A stretch of 64,000 nt of DNA, taken from Micromonospora sp. CB01531. Lineage in GTDB: Bacteria; Actinomycetota; Actinomycetes; Mycobacteriales; Micromonosporaceae. Numbering within the stretch: the stretch's first letter is position 1; each line of letters starts with the position of its first letter. Of the stretch, positions 59,851-64,000 are shown piece after piece. Under the pieces are notes generated by a model. That model searched no databases. It saw only the letters and a list, made by a program, of their open reading frames with translations, and had not been told where the DNA came from. Both the position numbers and the translations under genes were made by a program. Where the stretch lies: NCBI RefSeq assembly GCF_001905095.1, contig NZ_LWLS01000081.1, positions 1-64,000 on the forward strand, written 5' to 3'.

Positions 59851-60857
59851 TGAACGACGTGGACCGGAGCATGGCCCCCGCCGAGGTGGGCCGGCTGGCC
59901 CGGGAGGTGCTGGACGCGGTCGGCACGGTCGTGGTCGGCAAGCGGGAGGCGCTGGAGCTGGTCCTCGCCGGCATCCTGGCCGGCGGACACGTGCTGCTGG
60001 AGGACCTGCCCGGCCTGGGCAAGACGCTGACCGCGCGCTCGTTCGCGCAGGCCCTCGGGCTGGACTTCCGCCGCCTCCAGTTCACGCCCGACCTGCTGCC
60101 CGCCGACGTCACCGGCTCCTTCCTCTACGACCAGCGCAGCGGCGACTTCTCGTTCCGGGCCGGACCGGTCTTCACCAACCTGCTCCTCGCCGACGAGATC
60201 AACCGCACCCCACCGAAGACCCAGTCGGCACTGCTGGAGGCGATGCAGGAGAAGCAGGTCTCCGTCGAGGGCGTCACCTACCGGCTGGACGAGCCGTTCC
60301 ACGTGCTCGCTACCGCCAACCCGATCGAGTACGAGGGGACGTACCCGCTGCCCGAGGCGCAGCTCGACCGGTTCCTGCTCCGGGTGTCGTTCGGCTACCC
60401 GAACCACGAGGAGGAGTGGGACGTGCTGCGCCGACGGATCGCCCGCCGGCGGGAGGAGGCCGAGATCAAGCCCGTGGTGGACGCCGCCACCCTGCGGGCC
60501 ATGCAGGCGGCGTTGGAGGACGTGGTCGTCGAGGACTCCGTCGGCCGGTACATCGTGGCGCTGACCGCGGCCACCCGGGAGCACCCCTCGGCGCTGGTCG
60601 GCGCGTCGCCACGCGGCTCGTTGGCGTTGCTGCTGCTGTCCCGGGTCCGGGCGGTGCTCGCCAACCGCGACTACGTGGTGCCGGAGGACGTCAAGGCGGT
60701 GGCGGTGCCCGCGCTGGCCCACCGGATCACCCTGCGCCCGGAGATGTGGCTGCGCCGGGTCGACCCGTCCTTCGTCGTCGGTGAGGTGCTGGAGGCCACG
60801 CCCGCCCCGGCCAGCGGTGCCCTGCCCAGCTACGCGGCCGGACCCGCCGGGCACTGA
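59850..60857 (+). CDS. MoxR-family AAA+ ATPase
   Basis: ATG 59850 gives 335 residues. MoxR AAA+ signatures: Walker A LLEDLPGLGKTLTARSF near 50-66, Walker B NLLLADEINRTPPKTQSALLEAMQE, sensor ATANPIEYEGTYPLPEAQLDRF and the C-terminal lid. MoxR proteins act as chaperones that mature metal- or membrane-bound complexes. The stop overlaps the DUF58 start (TGATG). In this operon it presumably works with the DUF58 protein. Confidence 0.93.
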   Translation: MNDVDRSMAPAEVGRLAREVLDAVGTVVVGKREALELVLAGILAGGHVLLEDLPGLGKTLTARSFAQALGLDFRRLQFTPDLLPADVTGSFLYDQRSGDFSFRAGPVFTNLLLADEINRTPPKTQSALLEAMQEKQVSVEGVTYRLDEPFHVLATANPIEYEGTYPLPEAQLDRFLLRVSFGYPNHEEEWDVLRRRIARRREEAEIKPVVDAATLRAMQAALEDVVVEDSVGRYIVALTAATREHPSALVGASPRGSLALLLLSRVRAVLANRDYVVPEDVKAVAVPALAHRITLRPEMWLRRVDPSFVVGEVLEATPAPASGALPSYAAGPAGH

Positions 60858-62218
60858 TGGCCGACCGCCAGGAGCCGGCGAGCTGGGCGCCCACCTGGGC
60901 GCTCGGCCGGGCCGTGCTGCTCACCGGGCTGCTGCTTGTCGCGGCCGTGCTGCTCGGCCGGATCGACCTGGTCGTCCTGGCCACGCCGTTCGCCCTGGGC
61001 ACCGCGTACGGGCTGCGCCGCCGGCCCGGCACGCTGCCCGAGCTGGAGATCGGCACCGGGGACGCACACCTGGTCGAGGGCTCGCCGATGGCCGCCACGG
61101 TCGCCGTCGCCAACCCGGACACCGTCTCGTACGACATGGCGGTGGTCCGCACCCGGATGTCCCGCTGGCTGCGGGTGGAGCAGGTCGGCTTCGGCGGATC
61201 CGGGGTGGACGTGAGGCGTTCCGGTGGCGCCGACCGCCCCTTCGTCACCGCGGTGCCCCGCGGCACCGCGGTCGACCTGGCGCTGACCGGGACGGCGCTG
61301 CGCTGGGGCCGGCACCCGATCGGTCCGGCCGGGGTACGGGTCGCCGTCGCCGACGGGCTGCTGGTCTCCCGGGCGGTCATCGCCGACCCGGAACGGATGC
61401 GGATCTACCCGATGACTGAGCCGTTCGAGGCGGTGGAGGCGATGCCCCGGGCCGCCGGGCTGGTCGGCGCGCACCACTCCCGGCGGCCGGGGGAGGGCGG
61501 TGAGCTAGCCGGCGTACGGGTCTTCGCCCCCGGGGACCGGCTGCGCCGGATCGACTGGCGGGTGTCGCTGCGGGCCCGCCAGCTGCACGTGGCGGCCACC
61601 CTGTCCGACCGGGACGCCGAGGTGGTGGTGCTGCTCGACGTGCTCGCCGAGGCGGGCCGGTCCGGCGGCGTACGCGGCGCGGCGTCCGTGATGGACACCA
61701 CGGTCCGGGCCGCCGCCGCGATCGCCGAGCACTACCTGCACCGGGGCGACCGGGTGGCGCTGCTGGAGTACGGTCCGGCCGCCCGCCGGCTCCGCCCGGC
61801 CACAGGCCGCCGGCAGTACCTGACCGTGCTGGAGTGGCTGCTCGACGTGCAGGCCGAGAACTCCCCGCACGAGCCGTACGACCAGGTCTTCGGCCCGCAG
61901 CTGCTCTCCTCTGACGCGCTGCTGGTGGTGCTCACCCCGTTGCTCGACGAGCGCTCGGCCCAGATGCTGGCCCGGATGGCCCGGGGCGGGCGGTTCGTGG
62001 TGGCGGTGGACACCCTGCCGGCCGACCTGCCGGTGCCGAAGGGCCAGGGCTGGGCCGAGGTCGCCTACCGGCTGTGGCGGCTGGACCGGGACACGATGAT
62101 CGGCCAGCTCCGCGAGCACGGCGTGCCGGTGGTCCGCTGGGCCGGCGCGGGCAGCCTCGATCAGGTGCTGCGCGACGTGGCCCGGCTGGCCACCGTCCCG
62201 CGGGTGGGTGGCCGGTGA
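60857..62218 (+). CDS. DUF58 domain-containing protein
   Basis: The 453-residue protein has two N-terminal membrane helices (AVLLTGLLLVAAVLLG and LVVLATPFALGTAYGL), a beta-sandwich region (70-190), and a DUF58/vWA-like domain: VRVFAPGDRLRRIDWRVSLRARQLHV, then a Rossmann-like vWA (EVVVLLDVLAE... VDTLPADLPV). Together with MoxR this is a common two-part complex of unknown client. The stop overlaps a GTG (GTGA) that opens a 14-residue micro-ORF. Confidence 0.92.
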   Translation: MADRQEPASWAPTWALGRAVLLTGLLLVAAVLLGRIDLVVLATPFALGTAYGLRRRPGTLPELEIGTGDAHLVEGSPMAATVAVANPDTVSYDMAVVRTRMSRWLRVEQVGFGGSGVDVRRSGGADRPFVTAVPRGTAVDLALTGTALRWGRHPIGPAGVRVAVADGLLVSRAVIADPERMRIYPMTEPFEAVEAMPRAAGLVGAHHSRRPGEGGELAGVRVFAPGDRLRRIDWRVSLRARQLHVAATLSDRDAEVVVLLDVLAEAGRSGGVRGAASVMDTTVRAAAAIAEHYLHRGDRVALLEYGPAARRLRPATGRRQYLTVLEWLLDVQAENSPHEPYDQVFGPQLLSSDALLVVLTPLLDERSAQMLARMARGGRFVVAVDTLPADLPVPKGQGWAEVAYRLWRLDRDTMIGQLREHGVPVVRWAGAGSLDQVLRDVARLATVPRVGGR

Positions 62219-62259
62219 GGCGGCGTCCAGCCGTCGCGCACGAAGGCGGCAAGCGATGA
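62215..62259 (+). CDS. Micro-ORF (14 aa) bridging DUF58 and the next gene
   Basis: GTG 62215 overlaps the DUF58 stop, and TGA 62257-62259 overlaps the ATG 62256 of the next gene. The peptide VRRRPAVAHEGGKR is basic. No duplication is visible. Either a chance frame in a short gap or a translational relay. Confidence 0.35.
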   Translation: MRRRPAVAHEGGKR

Positions 62260-62828
62260 ACGACCTCCTCGAAGGACTGCATGAGCGGGTCCGCGGGCTG
62301 CGCTACACGGTCAGCCGGATCGGGATCACGCCGTTGCTGGTCCGCGGCGGCGTCTTCCTCACCGTGCTGGTCGGCTTCCTGGTCGCGTACCCGGTGCAGG
62401 CGTTCACCCCGCGGTCGGTGCTGGCCCTGACGGTGGTGGCGGTGCTGCCGGCGGTCGGGCCGCGCCGGACGTGGCCGACCTTCGCGGCACTGGTGACGGT
62501 CGGTGGTTGGCTGCTCGCCACCCTCGGATACGACCGGCCGCCGGAGCTCTGGCGGCTGCTCACCGTGGCGGCCCTGCTCTACCTCGCGCACACGCTCTGC
62601 GCGCTGGCCGCACTGCTGCCGTTCGATGCGGTGGTCGATCCGGACCTGGTCCTGCGGTGGCTGACCCGTGCCGGCGGAGTGGTACTGGCGAGCGCGGTGC
62701 TCGGCATCGTGCTGGCCTGGCTCGGCGGGGTCGGTGGGAGCCGTGGGTTCCAAGCGGCCACGGTGGCCGGGCTGCTGGTCGCGGTGGGTCTCACCGCGCT
62801 GCTCAGCTATCTCCTGCGTCGCAGATAG
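62256..62828 (+). CDS. Five-helix membrane protein, unknown function
   Basis: ATG 62256 gives 190 residues with five membrane helices (LLVRGGVFLTVLVGFLVAYPV, VLALTVVAVLPAVG, FAALVTVGGWLLATLG, LLTVAALLYLAHTLCALAALL, VLASAVLGIVLAWLGG; the last 25 residues are also hydrophobic). No family known to me. It ends the MoxR-DUF58 operon. Confidence 0.78.
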   Translation: MNDLLEGLHERVRGLRYTVSRIGITPLLVRGGVFLTVLVGFLVAYPVQAFTPRSVLALTVVAVLPAVGPRRTWPTFAALVTVGGWLLATLGYDRPPELWRLLTVAALLYLAHTLCALAALLPFDAVVDPDLVLRWLTRAGGVVLASAVLGIVLAWLGGVGGSRGFQAATVAGLLVAVGLTALLSYLLRRR

Positions 62829-62930
62829 CGGGACATCGCGGGACGTTGTGCAGGTCACAGGGGTTGTGCTCCGTCACAACGGGGGGTCTCGAACGGGATT
62901 AGTCGAGCCGCCGGGGGAAAGATAGATGAC
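62829..62930. promoter_or_regulatory. Leader of ndh with two TTGTGC...GTCACA repeats
   Basis: 102 bp. GTTGTGCAGGTCACAG (62845-62860) and GTTGTGCTCCGTCACAAC (62863-62880) are adjacent similar motifs; the second is a perfect GTTGTG/CACAAC palindrome with a six-base spacer. The arm spacing fits neither Crp (8 between TGTG and CACA) nor Rex (8), so the regulator is unknown. Confidence 0.5.
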
Positions 62931-64000
62931 GTGAATCCGAAGCGGATCCTTGTCGTGGGTGCCGGGCACGTGGGCCTGTACGCCGCTCTGCGCCTGTCCA
63001 AGAAGCTGAGCTCCCGTGAGGCCGAGGTCATCGTCGTCGACCCGCAGCCGCACATGACCTACCAGCCGTTCCTCCCGGAAGCCTCGGCGGGCAACATCTC
63101 GCCCCGGCACGCGGTGGTGCCGCTGCGAAGGGAGTTGCGCCGGTGCACGGTGGTGGCGGGTGCGGTGACCCGGATCGACCACGACCGGAAGACCGCGATC
63201 GTGCAGCCGATCAGCGGCCCGACCCGGGAGATCCCGTACGACCACGTGGTGGTCGCCCCCGGTTCGGTCTCCCGTACCCTGCCGATCCCCGGCCTGCACG
63301 AGCACGGCATCGGGTTCAAGACCATCGGCGAGGCCGTCTTCCTGCGTAACCACGTGCTGGACCGGCTCGACGTGGCGGCCGTCACGACCGACCCGGAGGT
63401 CCGCCGCCGCGCGCTGACCTTCGTCTTCGTCGGCGGTGGCTACGCCGGCATCGAGGCGCTGGCCGAGATGGAGGACATGGCCCGGGACGCGCTGCGCTAC
63501 TACCCGGAGCTCAAGCCGGAGGACATGCGCTGGGTCCTGGTCGAAGCCACCCAGCGGGTGCTGCCCGAGGTCGACCGGGACATGGGCGCCTACACGGTGC
63601 AGCAGCTGCTCAAGCGGAACATGGACATCCGCCTGGACACCCGGCTCGAGTCGTGTGTCGATGGCATCGTCAAGCTCTCCGACGGCGACAGCTTCCCGGC
63701 CGACACGATCGTCTGGACGGCCGGCGTCAAGCCGTCGCCCATGCTGGATGCCACCAACTTTCCGCGCGACGAGCGCCGCCGGGTCACCTGCCGGCCCACC
63801 CTGCAGATCGTCGACGGCGACCGGGTGGTCGAGGGCGCGTGGAGCGCGGGTGACTGCGCCGCCGTGCCGGACCTCACCAAGGAGCCGGGCAACTTCTGCT
63901 CGCCGAGCGCCCAGCACGCCGTGCGGCAGGCCGCCCGGATGGCCGACAACATCGCGAACGTGATCCGCGGGCGCGAGCCGGTCAACTACAAGCACAAGCA
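62931..64000 (+). CDS. ndh: Type II NADH dehydrogenase (Ndh), C-terminus beyond the window
   Basis: GTG 62931 opens a frame running past the right edge; 356 full codons are seen. FAD motif RILVVGAGHVGLYAALRLS, ASAGNISPRH, the second nucleotide motif FVFVGGGYAGIEALAEM, and SAGDCAAVP near the end fit a non-proton-pumping NADH:quinone oxidoreductase. It would reduce menaquinone at the inner membrane face. The missing part would be the C-terminal membrane helices. The gene follows a repeat-bearing leader. Confidence 0.93.
   Translation, partial: MNPKRILVVGAGHVGLYAALRLSKKLSSREAEVIVVDPQPHMTYQPFLPEASAGNISPRHAVVPLRRELRRCTVVAGAVTRIDHDRKTAIVQPISGPTREIPYDHVVVAPGSVSRTLPIPGLHEHGIGFKTIGEAVFLRNHVLDRLDVAAVTTDPEVRRRALTFVFVGGGYAGIEALAEMEDMARDALRYYPELKPEDMRWVLVEATQRVLPEVDRDMGAYTVQQLLKRNMDIRLDTRLESCVDGIVKLSDGDSFPADTIVWTAGVKPSPMLDATNFPRDERRRVTCRPTLQIVDGDRVVEGAWSAGDCAAVPDLTKEPGNFCSPSAQHAVRQAARMADNIANVIRGREPVNYKHK

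Noticed and set aside
62863..62880. Rex or Crp binding site before ndh
   Set aside because: The gap between TGTG and CACA is six bases, not the eight needed by both regulators; kept only as an unassigned palindrome.

Overview
The window is a very GC-rich (about 70% or more by eye) stretch of actinobacterial chromosome. Its gene order, GTG-heavy starts, RTGA stop/start overlaps and several intergenic palindrome types point to the family Micromonosporaceae, probably Micromonospora or a close relative (inference from gene content and remembered repeat types; no database was searched). I recognise no phage, IS element, plasmid origin, CRISPR array, tRNA or rRNA. This is mostly core chromosome with small lineage-specific insertions.

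Layout. 0.1-9.4 kb: start of an acyl-CoA carboxylase beta gene divergent from birA, a PH-domain membrane protein, two GtrA membrane proteins, GTP-dependent PEP carboxykinase (pckG) behind a long leader with two Crp-like sites, a membrane protein, a geranylgeranyl-reductase-type flavoprotein next to the polyprenyl diphosphate synthase uppS, and otsB. 9.4-16 kb: a small-gene cluster headed by an XRE regulator, a PIN-PhoH protein, a secreted transglycosylase-like protein behind a Crp-like site, a rhomboid protease and a thioredoxin-reductase-like ferredoxin-NADP reductase. 16-29 kb: a divergent TetR/epimerase pair with a clear operator, a DMT transporter coupled to glpX, DUF4245, tandem LppX/LprAFG-type lipoproteins, xseB-xseA, ispH, a small lipoprotein and a 1071-residue secreted subtilase. 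29-38 kb: rmuC, a Gly/Asp-rich protein, PEP carboxylase (ppc), a permease-like protein, an S66 peptidase, a mini GntR regulator and a cyclase-family enzyme.

38.7-53.2 kb holds an actinobacterial housekeeping block close to the mycobacterial order mfd-mazG-lipoprotein-eno-FtsB/DivIC-DUF501-ppx. Here a SurA-like lipoprotein lies between mfd and mazG, DUF885, nudC and a lipoprotein lie between mazG and eno, and an ArgA-like acetyltransferase plus an unknown protein precede ppx. 53.2-58.4 kb is accessory: a secreted peptidoglycan-binding protein in a lower-GC patch, a PadR-HAAS pair with an operator on its start codon, a dienelactone hydrolase and a family-5-type uracil-DNA glycosylase. 58.4-62.8 kb is a tight operon of DUF4129, membrane protein, MoxR ATPase, DUF58 and membrane protein. 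The window ends inside a type II NADH dehydrogenase gene that starts at 62931.

The most interesting signal is at translational junctions. At 42.3, 49.8 and 59.2 kb a short segment starting RTGAGCG is inserted at a gene start or stop, with the junction duplicated around it. At 42.3 and 59.2 kb this makes a micro-ORF that starts on the upstream stop codon (ATGA). At 59.2 kb its own stop also overlaps the next start codon, so coupling is kept. Two further micro-ORFs at 10969-11067 and 62215-62259 bridge gaps in the same way without visible duplication. A family of GATCA-type intergenic palindromes, two of which supply the stop codon of the preceding gene, is a second layer. Gluconeogenic and anaplerotic genes (pckG, ppc, glpX, eno) are scattered rather than clustered; only pckG shows Crp-like sites.
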